A DNA stretch of 39,622 bases from DATDGX01 sp036521875 (GTDB lineage Bacteria; Desulfobacterota; Binatia; Binatales; Binataceae), in the NCBI GenBank assembly GCA_036521875.1, contig DATDGX010000190.1, forward strand, positions 1 through 39,622. Direction: 5' to 3'. This document shows, piece by piece, positions 23,886 through 31,368 of this stretch. Both the position numbers and the translations under genes were made by a program. How positions within the stretch are numbered: position 1 is the stretch's first letter; each line of letters opens with the position of its first letter. The notes beneath the pieces are model-generated. The model was not told the origin of the DNA. It ran no database searches and saw nothing but the letters and a program-made list of their open reading frames with translations.

Positions 23886-24332
23886 CTACTCCACCGCAAG
23901 GCTCATGACGACTCTGTCCAGCGTTTTGTAACCGAGCGCGCGGTAGAATGCTTGCGCGGCGCGGTTGTCGCGCGTCACCTGCAATTCGATGGTGCTGATT
24001 TTTTCGCCGCGGCAGAAATCGCGCACCGTCGTCATCAGCAGCGCGCCGAGACCCTTGCGGCGATAGCGCGATGCGATGAACAGGTCGGTCACCAATCCTT
24101 CGCGGCCGCCGAACTCGAGATCATAGTTGTAGGTCAGGACCACGTAGCCGGCCAGCGCGCGTCCCGAGTCGACAACCCAGACGCGGCCCAACGACTTGTC
24201 GGACAACAAGCGGCGCAGCGCCCGTCCCGTGACGCGCTCGTCGAAGGCGATCGCGTCGAAGGCATAGTAGGCCGCGACCAGCCGCTGTAGCCGATCGAAA
24301 TCGGAGGATTTCGCGAGCCGGATCTTGAGCAC
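23886..24332 (-). CDS. GNAT-family N-acetyltransferase
   Basis: A 148-residue single GNAT domain. The acetyl-CoA-binding motif A is intact: VTDLFIASRYRRKGLGALLM, containing the R-x-x-G-L-G/A pyrophosphate loop (RRKGLG). Motif B is in NRAAQAFYRALGYKTLD. The family transfers acetyl groups to small amines or protein N-termini; the substrate is unknown. The start is GTG 24332; the sequence MLKIRLAKSSDFDRL begins as in relatives. It lies 8 bases after the truncated TetR-like gene on the same strand, so they are probably co-transcribed. Its stop lies next to the repeat element. Confidence 0.9.
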   Translation of the reverse strand: MLKIRLAKSSDFDRLQRLVAAYYAFDAIAFDERVTGRALRRLLSDKSLGRVWVVDSGRALAGYVVLTYNYDLEFGGREGLVTDLFIASRYRRKGLGALLMTTVRDFCRGEKISTIELQVTRDNRAAQAFYRALGYKTLDRVVMSLAVE

Positions 24333-24340
24333 TGATTTTT

Positions 24341-24874
24341 TTACTTGGCGATCGAGTTGGCGCTCGCCGGAATTTTCGCCCGCGGCTTTGCATGCGACGC
24401 GGCGCGCGCCCCAGAGGGGACATACAGGCCAGCCACGATTACGCGGACTATCTCGCCGAGCCGGCGATGAAAGATCGGCGCGCTGGCCGCGCCGCTTGCG
24501 ACTCCCTGCGCGGCCGCGACCAACATCTCGGCCAGGTCGCCGGCATCCAGACCCATGCGCGACGGGCTAATCTCGCCGCGGCGCGCCGCCTCCGCAATCA
24601 TCTCGCGGAGCACCTTCATATAGCTGCGCCCCGCTCGCTCGAACATCTCGGCCGAGAGCCGATTCTTGGAATCCATCAATTCGGCGGCGTGCGCCGAGCT
24701 GTGCACGGTCTCAAAGAACAGGCCGAACTTGGCCTCGAGCACCGCCAGCAGCCGCGCATCGATCGGACCGCTCGCGGCGCGCGCCTGCTTGACCGCCGCG
24801 TCGACGCGTTGGAGCAGGCTCTCCGCGAGCGCGCGGAAAATTTCGTCCTTGCTCGCGAGGGTCAGACGGAGCAT
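24341..24874 (-). pseudogene. TetR-like regulator lacking its DNA-binding domain
   Basis: The 177-residue frame from ATG 24874 begins MLRLTLASKDEIFRALAESL. ASKDEIFRAL is the end of a TetR helix-turn-helix domain (normally ...YxYFxSKDELF). What follows is a full-length ligand/dimer domain (about 20-160: AAELMDSKNRLSAEMFERAG, then GDLAEMLVAAAQGV). The ~45 residues that should carry the first helices and recognition helix are absent. Only RKAIAIAA precedes the ATG in frame, and the yChF-like stop lies 54 bases upstream. This looks like an in-frame deletion between the two genes. It may still dimerise but should not bind DNA. Confidence 0.7.
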
Positions 24875-24928
24875 AGCGGCAATCGCAATGGCCTTGCGGG
24901 AGCGGATTGGAGGCGCGGGAGCGGAGGC

Positions 24929-25972
24929 TCACACTTTGAAGCGGATATGGATGATGTCGCCGTCGCGCATCACGTAGTCCTTGCCTTCGAGCCGGAGCTT
25001 GCCGGCCTCCTTGACCTTGGCATCCGATTTGAGCGCGGCGAAGTCCTCGTAGGCGACCACTTCGGCGCGGATAAACCCGCGCGCGATGTCGCTGTGAATC
25101 CGGGCGGCCGCTTCCAGAGCGGTCGCGCCGTTCCGAAGCGGCCACGCATGGGCCTCGGGATCGCCCGCAGTATAGAAGGTGATAAGGCCCAGATGCCGAT
25201 ACAGCGCGGTGATGAGGCGGTCGCGCGCGGGAGCGTCGAGGCCCGCCTCCGCGAGCAGCTCGCGCTGCGCGTCCGCGTCGAGCTCCCACAGCTCGGACTC
25301 GAACTTCGCCGCGAGGCGGAACACGTCGAGGCCGTGCGCCGTCACCGCCGAACGCTCCGCCGCGGTGACCTCGGCGGCCGCCCGCTCCATCTCGCAGTTG
25401 ACCGCGATCAGCGCGGGCTTGCGCGACAGAAACCCGAAGCTCGAAAAAGCCGCGAGCTCCTGCGCGGTGAGCTCGAGCGTCCTGAGCGGCTTCCCGTGCT
25501 CGAGCCACGCGACCACCTTCTCCAGCGACTGACGTTCGAAGTCGCTGCCCTTTTCCTTTTTCAGCCGCTCGAGGCGGCGCTCGCCCTGATCGAAGTCCGC
25601 AAACACCAGCTCGCCGTCGATACTCTCGAGCGCCGCGGCGAGATCCTTTTCCATCCCGGCGAATTGCGGCGCCACGGCCAGCAGCGCGTCGAGGTCGCGA
25701 ATCAGCGGCAGCAGGCTCGCGTCGAGCGCGGCGCCTTCCTTCTGCTCTTTCGGATTGGGCGCGAAGTCGAGCACCGCGAGCTCGACCGGGACCTTTTTCT
25801 TCGAGCCGTAGGTCTCCTCCAGAAAATCGAGGCGCGCGTCGGCGACCTTGATCTGGCCGGGCCGCGCGCGATTCTTGCCCTCCGCCGCGCCAGGAATCGG
25901 CGCAAGCCCGGTCAGCGCGTGAAACACAGTTGATTTGCCCGCGCCGCGCGCGCCGATTATTCCGCTCTTCAA
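24929..25972 (-). CDS. YchF/Obg-type GTPase-like protein with C-terminal TGS (DUF933) domain
   Basis: A 347-residue protein, near the usual length of YchF (about 363). The P-loop is GARGAGKST at 7-15, in place of the family's GxPNVGKST. The G3 position reads LDFAP instead of D-x-A-G, and the base-specificity motif is AVNCE, matching the YchF NxxE type that prefers ATP. The end is a TGS/DUF933 domain: GLITFYTAG, ARIHSDIARGFIRAEVVAYE, DYVMRDGDIIHIRF. YchF binds ribosomes and hydrolyses ATP. The altered switch motifs suggest a diverged paralogue, not the housekeeping copy. The start is TTG 25972 with GGAGGG 7 bases upstream. It heads a minus-strand group with the TetR-like and GNAT genes. Confidence 0.88.
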   Translation of the reverse strand: MKSGIIGARGAGKSTVFHALTGLAPIPGAAEGKNRARPGQIKVADARLDFLEETYGSKKKVPVELAVLDFAPNPKEQKEGAALDASLLPLIRDLDALLAVAPQFAGMEKDLAAALESIDGELVFADFDQGERRLERLKKEKGSDFERQSLEKVVAWLEHGKPLRTLELTAQELAAFSSFGFLSRKPALIAVNCEMERAAAEVTAAERSAVTAHGLDVFRLAAKFESELWELDADAQRELLAEAGLDAPARDRLITALYRHLGLITFYTAGDPEAHAWPLRNGATALEAAARIHSDIARGFIRAEVVAYEDFAALKSDAKVKEAGKLRLEGKDYVMRDGDIIHIRFKV

Positions 25973-26119
25973 ATCCAGTCCCTCCGAAAACTCACGCCAG
26001 CTTACATCAGGCTCGCATGCGGCACAGCCTCGCGGGCTACCAGCTCATCGCGAAGCCGTGCTAGCAGGTTGGTTGAATCGCGCGAAGCGCGCGGAATCGC
26101 AACGGAGGAGCACCTTACG

Positions 26120-27400
26120 ATGCCCAAGGCGCCGGCTGACTATCAGGCACGCTACCCAATCGACTTCGCCGATATCGATCCAACCGTCGAGCATCGCGTC
26201 TTCCAGCTCTATGCGGCCGACCACGGAAAGTCGCGCGGGATTCTCTACCGCCCCGCGCGCAAGCAGCCCCGCACCGTCGTGATCATGGCGCATCCGCGCG
26301 CCGAGTTCGGCCATCACTACTCGATTCCATATTGGGTCGCGGCGGGCTTCGCGGCGTTCGGTTTCAACACTCGCTACCTGAACAACGACGCGATGATGAT
26401 TCACGAGAACCTGATGCTCGACCTCGCGGCGGCGATTCGATTTCTGCGCGAGGAGGAGGGCTTTCGCAACATCGTGATGCTCGGCAACTCGGGCGGCGGA
26501 TCGCTGTTCTCGTACTACGACGCGCAGGCGCGCACGCCCAAGGGCGAGCGGGTCGCGGCGCCGCCCGGAGGCGGGCCGCCGGACCTGAACCAATTCGAGC
26601 TTCCCACCGCGGACGGATTTATCATGCTCGCCGCGCATCCGGGTCAGGGGATGGTGCTGATGGGATCGCTCGATGCGGCGGTGGTCGACGAGTCCGATCC
26701 GTTCGCGAGCGATCCCGCGCTCGACATGTACGACGAGAGCAACGGTTTCAAAACGCCACCCGCCGAGAGCCGCTATGCGAAGGAGTTCCTCGAGCGCTAC
26801 TGGGCGGGCCAGCGCGCACGCGTCGCGCGCATCGACGCGATCGCGCGCCGGCACATCGCAGAGGCGCACGGCGCGCGGAGTGCGATGCGCGCGTCGGAGT
26901 TCGGCTCGGCGCCCGCCGAGCAGCGCAACTTCGTCGCCCGGCGCGCGATGGCGCCGCGCTACATGATCGTGTACCGCACCCAGGCCAATCCCAACTATCT
27001 CGACCTGAGCATCGCCCCGTCGGAGCGCGCGGTCGGCTCGATCATCTCGGCGCGTCCCGATCTCTTCAATTACTCCGCCTTCGGACTCGGACGAATCGTC
27101 ACCCCCGACGCGTGGCTGTCGACCTGGTCGGGACTCTCGTCGTACGCAAAAACCGCGGCAAATCTTCCCAAGGTCACGGTGCCGACGCTGGTGGTCGGCG
27201 CCAACGGCGATCAGGACATCTTCATCTCCGACGTGCGCGCGGAGTACGAGGCGGCGGGGGCGCGCGACAAGAATATCGCGTTCATCGAGGGCGCCGATCA
27301 CTTCATGCGCGCCGGAGGAAGCAAGGGGCATCTGGGCGACCCGCGTCCGCGCCTGATGAAGGTGCTGACTGAGTGGGCGCGCGAGCGCTTCGCGCCGTAA
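26120..27400 (+). CDS. Alpha/beta-hydrolase-fold protein
   Basis: A 426-residue protein. The core shows the oxyanion strand TVVIMAHPRAEFGHHY, the nucleophile elbow GNSGGG with S124, an acid in GANGDQDIF (D364 or D366) and the histidine H394 in EGADHFM. A long cap insertion of about 190 residues lies between S124 and D364, which is more than in typical small esterases. It has no signal peptide, so it should be cytoplasmic. ATG 26120 has GGAGGAG 8 bases upstream; an in-frame GTG/ATG-like start at 26069 lacks one. It is divergent from the YchF-like gene with a 147-base gap. The substrate is unknown; ester or thioester hydrolysis is the likely chemistry. Confidence 0.88.
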   Translation: MPKAPADYQARYPIDFADIDPTVEHRVFQLYAADHGKSRGILYRPARKQPRTVVIMAHPRAEFGHHYSIPYWVAAGFAAFGFNTRYLNNDAMMIHENLMLDLAAAIRFLREEEGFRNIVMLGNSGGGSLFSYYDAQARTPKGERVAAPPGGGPPDLNQFELPTADGFIMLAAHPGQGMVLMGSLDAAVVDESDPFASDPALDMYDESNGFKTPPAESRYAKEFLERYWAGQRARVARIDAIARRHIAEAHGARSAMRASEFGSAPAEQRNFVARRAMAPRYMIVYRTQANPNYLDLSIAPSERAVGSIISARPDLFNYSAFGLGRIVTPDAWLSTWSGLSSYAKTAANLPKVTVPTLVVGANGDQDIFISDVRAEYEAAGARDKNIAFIEGADHFMRAGGSKGHLGDPRPRLMKVLTEWARERFAP

Positions 27401-27440
27401 AGCGGAATCACGCAGCGAGGCCGTCCTGGCTCTCTCGTGC

Positions 27441-28241
27441 TCAGTGCAGCGCCCGATGCGCGGCTGTCAGCACCACGCAGTCGCCGACGCTCGCGTGCTC
27501 GGCCTCGTAGCGACGCGCGATCGCATCAAAGTCGCCCGAGGCAAGATCACTTTCGAGCCGCGCCAGGCCGAGCTCGATGGCGTGTGCCGGCAAGCGGCGA
27601 AATCCCGACGTCGCGGCGCGAAAGTCCGCATCGAAGAGCAGGCGCGGCCGCGTGCGCGCAGCCTCGAAGGTAAGATCGGCGCCGCCCGAATAAAAGATCG
27701 TCGCGGATTCGACGCGGGCAAACCCCGCGCGCAGCGCCGCGGTCACCAGCGCGCCGAGCGTCGGATGGAGCGGCAGTAGCCGGCTATCGATCGCCGGGAA
27801 GTAGTGGCGATACCACAGGCTCTCGAGATTCTCGCGCACCACCGCCTGCAGCACCGCGCCGCGGGTGGTCACGCGGAAAAGCTCGCCGAGCGCGGTGGGA
27901 AGATCAGCAAGATGATGCAGCACGTTGACCGCGGTCGCGGCATCGACGGCGCCGTCATGGAGCGGAAGGCGGTGCGCGTCGGCGCGTAGCCATCGCGTCG
28001 CGGCCTTGGCGCGTCCGCGCATGATCATTTCATGCGCGGGTTCGAGCGCGGTCACATGAAAACCTCGCGCGAGCAGGGCCGCGGTATAGTTACCGGTGCC
28101 GGAGCCGATCTCGATGAGCGAGCTCGCGCCGAGGCTCCGCAACCCTGCGGCCAGATTCGCGATGATCGATGGCTCGACGCCGCGCGAATTGTCGTAGCGC
28201 TCGGCGACCTTGCCGTAGTCTATGGATAAACGGAGCGGCAT
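27441..28241 (-). CDS. Class I SAM-dependent methyltransferase
   Basis: A 266-residue protein with an N-terminal Rossmann domain. Motif I is LIEIGSGTGNYTAALL (about 43-58), the acidic residue that binds the SAM ribose is in VTALEPAHEM, and motif II/III lies in DAATAVNVLHHLADLPTALG. The order matches UbiE/Methyltransf_11 proteins. The C-terminal ~110 residues are less conserved and probably bind the substrate, which is unknown. The start is ATG 28241. The gene is convergent with the hydrolase, 40 bases between stops, and ends the minus-strand block before the tRNA. Confidence 0.88.
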   Translation of the reverse strand: MPLRLSIDYGKVAERYDNSRGVEPSIIANLAAGLRSLGASSLIEIGSGTGNYTAALLARGFHVTALEPAHEMIMRGRAKAATRWLRADAHRLPLHDGAVDAATAVNVLHHLADLPTALGELFRVTTRGAVLQAVVRENLESLWYRHYFPAIDSRLLPLHPTLGALVTAALRAGFARVESATIFYSGGADLTFEAARTRPRLLFDADFRAATSGFRRLPAHAIELGLARLESDLASGDFDAIARRYEAEHASVGDCVVLTAAHRALH

Positions 28242-28275
28242 CGGCGGCGGTGCAGCTCGCGCGGCACCGTGATTA

Positions 28276-28338
28276 AAACGATGCGCCGCCGCCGCGATCG
28301 ACGCAACGCCGCCCTGTGTCAGGCGGCGCGCATCGTTT
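28276..28338. repeat. Long stem-loop between methyltransferase gene and tRNA
   Basis: AAACGATGCGCCGCC at 28276-28290 pairs with GGCGGCGCGCATCGTTT at 28322-28338, with a two-base bulge. A second hairpin, GCCGCC-CTGTGTCA-GGCGGC (28308-28327), competes for the right arm. It lies 70 bases upstream of tRNA-Thr. There is no T-run on either side, so it is not a plain terminator. Its function is unknown. Confidence 0.55.
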
Positions 28339-28407
28339 ACCCTTTCTCAGTGATGCGCCGTTCGCTAAGCTGATGAACCGGCTTCGCGTTGTCTCGACCG
28401 GCGCTCG

Positions 28408-28483
28408 GCCACCCTAGCTCAGTTGGTAGAGCAGCTGATTCGTAATCAGCAGGTCGTCGGTTCGAATCCGACGGGTGGCTCCA
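28408..28483 (+). tRNA. tRNA-Thr (anticodon CGU), CCA encoded
   Basis: The cloverleaf is complete. The acceptor stem is GCCACCC/GGGTGGC, the D arm GCTC-AGTTGGTA-GAGC, and the anticodon arm GCTGA-TTCGTAA-TCAGC with anticodon CGT. The variable loop is followed by the T arm GTCGG-TTCGAAT-CCGAC, discriminator T and encoded CCA. It reads ACG threonine codons. No repeat of its 3' end was seen downstream, so there is no sign of an integrated element here. Confidence 0.97.
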
Positions 28484-28557
28484 GTGAAATCCAGCAAATC
28501 TAGAGCCTTTTCGAGTTAATTCGGTGGCGGCTGCTTTTCCCGAGTTTGTGAATCGAC

Positions 28558-28575
28558 GTCGGACCAAAGTCGGAT
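28558..28575 (+). promoter_or_regulatory. Shared 18-bp operator-like site S1, before the secreted-protein gene
   Basis: GTCGGAC-CAAA-GTCGGAT, followed by TTTTTTCAG. It matches the consensus of the other three sites (ATCAGACCAARGTCCGAT) at about 15 of 18 positions and points the same way toward its gene as they do. Here the two halves are a perfect GTCGGA direct repeat with an 11-bp period. A TTGACA at 28593-28598 lies downstream of it; the next gene starts at 28644. Confidence 0.55.
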
Positions 28576-28643
28576 TTTTTCAGCTTCCACCGTTGACATC
28601 ATTCGACTCTCGATAGACAACAGCACACGCAGGGAATTCAAAC

Positions 28644-29948
28644 ATGTTCATCACCAGCAGCAGCAAATTAGTGCGGCGGGCCAAGGGGAGTAATCGGATC
28701 AAACATTCGTTTCGATTCGGTCTGCTAATTCTACTGCTAGTTCCTGTGCAAGCGCCCGCTGCCGATGCCGCAGGAAAGTTCGAGACGCCGCCGACGATAC
28801 GAGCGCAGCAGCTCGCGCCGGCAACTTTGCTCAACGGGAACGGCTTTCACGTCGATGACAACGTTCCGACCGACGGGCTTACCGCCAATTTTACTATCCG
28901 AAGTGATGTCGGAACTTTTCAGGCGCACGGGCTCGAGATCCTCCGGATTCGCGTTGCGGAGATCCCGGCGATCGTGGAACTGCAACAGACCAGCAAGACG
29001 AAAGTGTTTGCGCAGGCGCTGGCGACGAACGCGGTTCGTCCGGTCACCGCGGCCGGGCAAATGATCATGAATCCGGTGGACACGGTCAAAGGGCTGCCGG
29101 AAGGAATCGGGCGGTTCTTCGGCCGCGTCGGCCTCGGTGCTCAACGGCTCAAGGAGGCCGCGACGGAACCAGAAGAGGGTTCTGCGGCCGACAAGGCTGG
29201 TGAGGTTGCCACGCGCTCCCTGCAGACTACCCGCGACGTCTTTGGCTATGAGCAGGAGCGCCGGGAGTTGGCGAAGAAGCTGCACGTTGATCCGTACACT
29301 ACGAACCCGATTCTCGCCAAGCAGCTTGATGACTTTGCGCTGGTCGCCTTCAGGGCGCACGTAGGTGTAACGACGACAATGTCGGTGTTCATACCTGGCT
29401 CGATGGCAATCACGGCGACGAGAGTGGTCTCTCAGTGGGTGTGGGACACGCCCAAAGCGGATCTAATCGTACAGAACCAAAAAAAGCTGGAAGCGCTGAA
29501 GATGCCGGCGCAAACCATCAAAGCTTTCATGCGCAATCAAGCTTTCCCGCTAAGTGTGCAGACCGCCTTCGTCGAGGATCTTTCCCGACTCTCGGGAGTT
29601 CCAGGATCCACTGACATTGTAGCACTGGCAAACACCGCCGCCTCCGAAGATCAAGCGCGCTTTCTCGCTGATTGCCTCGACATGCTGGCCAACTATCACC
29701 AGACCCGGACACCTCTTACCAGGATAATTGCCCGCGGTACGGTCATCGGCCGTGATCGTGCGGGCATGATCGTCGTGCCCGCTGAGGTTGACTACGTGTC
29801 GTGGACCGCGCGAACCTCTTATTTTGCCAACCGCCCTGATCTCAAATCGGCGAAGCGAAGCGTTTGGCTCTCTGGTCAGATGTCGCCGCTCGCGAAGAAG
29901 AACTTCGAAACTCTGGGCTGGGTCGTTAAAGAGAGGACCAAACTCTAG
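28644..29948 (+). CDS. Exported protein of unknown function
   Basis: A 434-residue protein with a basic N-terminus and hydrophobic core (about 25-40: FGLLILLLVPVQAPAADA), read as a Sec signal. The mature region starts with a beta-rich part (FHVDDNVPTDGLTANFTIRS), then has an amphipathic segment VNPVDTVKGLPEGIGRFFGR-like (NPVDTVKGLPEGIGRFFGRV), a helical middle with a hydrophobic stretch near 245-265, and a C-terminal domain ending WLSGQMSPLAKKNFETLGW. No catalytic motif or named family is recognised. AGGGAA lies 8 bases before ATG 28644. It is preceded by site S1, so it may belong with the Mla locus functionally. Confidence 0.85.
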   Translation: MFITSSSKLVRRAKGSNRIKHSFRFGLLILLLVPVQAPAADAAGKFETPPTIRAQQLAPATLLNGNGFHVDDNVPTDGLTANFTIRSDVGTFQAHGLEILRIRVAEIPAIVELQQTSKTKVFAQALATNAVRPVTAAGQMIMNPVDTVKGLPEGIGRFFGRVGLGAQRLKEAATEPEEGSAADKAGEVATRSLQTTRDVFGYEQERRELAKKLHVDPYTTNPILAKQLDDFALVAFRAHVGVTTTMSVFIPGSMAITATRVVSQWVWDTPKADLIVQNQKKLEALKMPAQTIKAFMRNQAFPLSVQTAFVEDLSRLSGVPGSTDIVALANTAASEDQARFLADCLDMLANYHQTRTPLTRIIARGTVIGRDRAGMIVVPAEVDYVSWTARTSYFANRPDLKSAKRSVWLSGQMSPLAKKNFETLGWVVKERTKL

Positions 29949-29958
29949 CGACCGCGAG

Positions 29959-30135
29959 GTGGATTTCTGGCAACTCCCGGCCGATACGGTCGAAGCGATT
30001 CGGAGAGTCGTCAGGCAGATCGACACCCGCATCTCCTTCGACGATCCTGGAAATCGCAGCAACATCACCGAAGGAGCGAAAGCTGGAGACGACGGCTCCT
30101 GGAGCCCTCGTTGGATTGCCGCTGTTATAGACTAA
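29959..30135 (+). CDS. Doubtful short reading frame or displaced tail of the preceding gene
   Basis: Directly after the stop of the exported-protein gene, another frame reads VDFWQLPADTVEAIRRVVRQ, then IDTRISFDDPGNRSNITEGA and on to a stop at 30133-30135. The composition is protein-like (amphipathic helix, then a charged tail), but there is no ribosome site and only a GTG start. It could be a C-terminal extension lost by a frame shift or a chance frame. The rest of the gap to 30315 shows nothing. Confidence 0.25.
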   Translation: MDFWQLPADTVEAIRRVVRQIDTRISFDDPGNRSNITEGAKAGDDGSWSPRWIAAVID

Positions 30136-30315
30136 GAACTAGATCTGATTGGGCCGGCAATCGCAGGATCGCCGAGCAACTCGACTGATCATCTCCCTGC
30201 AACGGACTGGCCTCAACGCTTTGTCCCGTCCCGTGAACTGACGTCATCGGGATAAGGCCTTGGGCAACACCACCTGAGTTAGGCGGTCTTGTCCAATCGA
30301 CGTAGCAAGGACGGG

Positions 30316-31359
30316 CTACTCGTTTACTTCTTGCCAGGTCTTATCGGGATTGAATTCGGCTATTTCGCTCGCCAACTTGGCGGTGTCGGGCCCAAGATCT
30401 TTTTGCACGATGACGCCATCCTGATTGATCATGAACGTCATCACTCCCGAAGCGCGATACTCGGCGGGATAGGCCAGGAATGCGAATCCTTTAGTCATCT
30501 TGCCATTGACCAGGTAACTCCTTGCGCCGCCCGGAGCATTCTTGCCCTGCCTTGTAAGAACCTTGTAGTAGTACCCATGAAAGGGGATTGGATTTCCGCC
30601 ACTGTTCCTTCTGTACCCCTCTGCGGTGGCGCTCGCGACAAGTGGTCCGATTGGACTCTCTGCCTGTCCTTCTGCGGCCGCCCAATACAAACCGTTGCGC
30701 TTTCCGGTATCGCTCAAGATTTTCTGAGCGAACTGACCTGTGCCTTCGCCATCGCGCGCTTCGCTGGCATACTCCGCCTGCGCGTCGGCCAGGTCTTCGA
30801 GTACGTTGATCGTAAACAGCTCGTTGCGACCTACGCGTCTGTACAGTAGCTCTTCTTTGCCGGCGGCCGTGTCGAAGACCCAACCGCCATTCTTCTTTAC
30901 GAGCGGAATTGGAACTGGCCAGTTCTCGGCGCCGATGTAAAGAATGACGCGGCCCTGATCGTCGTAGGCGAGCCGATGCATTTCCTGATAGCGGCGGACG
31001 AAGTCGTTGCGCGCGTTGTTGTCGGCGACTGGATCTCCCGATGAGAGGACCTGATCCGCGTCCGGGCCGAGTATGTAGCTAAGTGTTTTCATGTCGTCCG
31101 CTTTACCAGCGGCGACCAGTGCGCTGGCCGCGGCGGCGGGTGACGGGAACACTTGCTGCGCGGCGGTTGCTTCGGCGGACGCGAAAGATGAGACGAACAG
31201 GCACGCCGACAGGAGCGCTGAGAGTGCGACCGCCAGGCGAGCGCGCGAGTTTCTTACCCTGGAATAGTTAGAGAAGTCAGACATGAGTCCTTTCCATGTT
31301 CCGTGCGCGCTGCGCAAGCTGCTTTCGAGGGATTCCTCAGTCACTCTATTCGGTGTCAT
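30316..31359 (-). CDS. DUF2950 family exported protein
   Basis: A 347-residue protein. The DUF2950 pattern is clear: FPSPAAAASALVAAGKADDM, LGPDADQVLSSGDPVADNNA, VGRNELFTINVLEDLADAQA, NPIPFHGYYYKVLTRQG and a final MINQDGVIVQKDLG. The family is exported and of unknown function, and is very often paired with DUF3300, as here. ATG 31359 has GAGGAG 5 bases upstream and starts 10 bases after the DUF3300 stop. That start gives a 40-residue lead before the signal helix (ARLAVALSALLSACLFVSSF); the internal ATG at 31284 would give a more normal signal peptide, so the true start is uncertain. It appears to be the last gene of the Mla-containing cluster. Confidence 0.9.
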   Translation of the reverse strand: MTPNRVTEESLESSLRSAHGTWKGLMSDFSNYSRVRNSRARLAVALSALLSACLFVSSFASAEATAAQQVFPSPAAAASALVAAGKADDMKTLSYILGPDADQVLSSGDPVADNNARNDFVRRYQEMHRLAYDDQGRVILYIGAENWPVPIPLVKKNGGWVFDTAAGKEELLYRRVGRNELFTINVLEDLADAQAEYASEARDGEGTGQFAQKILSDTGKRNGLYWAAAEGQAESPIGPLVASATAEGYRRNSGGNPIPFHGYYYKVLTRQGKNAPGGARSYLVNGKMTKGFAFLAYPAEYRASGVMTFMINQDGVIVQKDLGPDTAKLASEIAEFNPDKTWQEVNE

Positions 31360-31368
31360 GGGAACTCC

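Noticed and set aside
28337..28567. A minus-strand frame across the tRNA (HPSDSNRRPADYESAALPT)
   Set aside because: This is the well-known false protein produced by translating the antisense of a tRNA.
28408..30300. tRNA-Thr as an integration site for a mobile element
   Set aside because: No direct repeat of the tRNA 3' end and no integrase gene were seen downstream.
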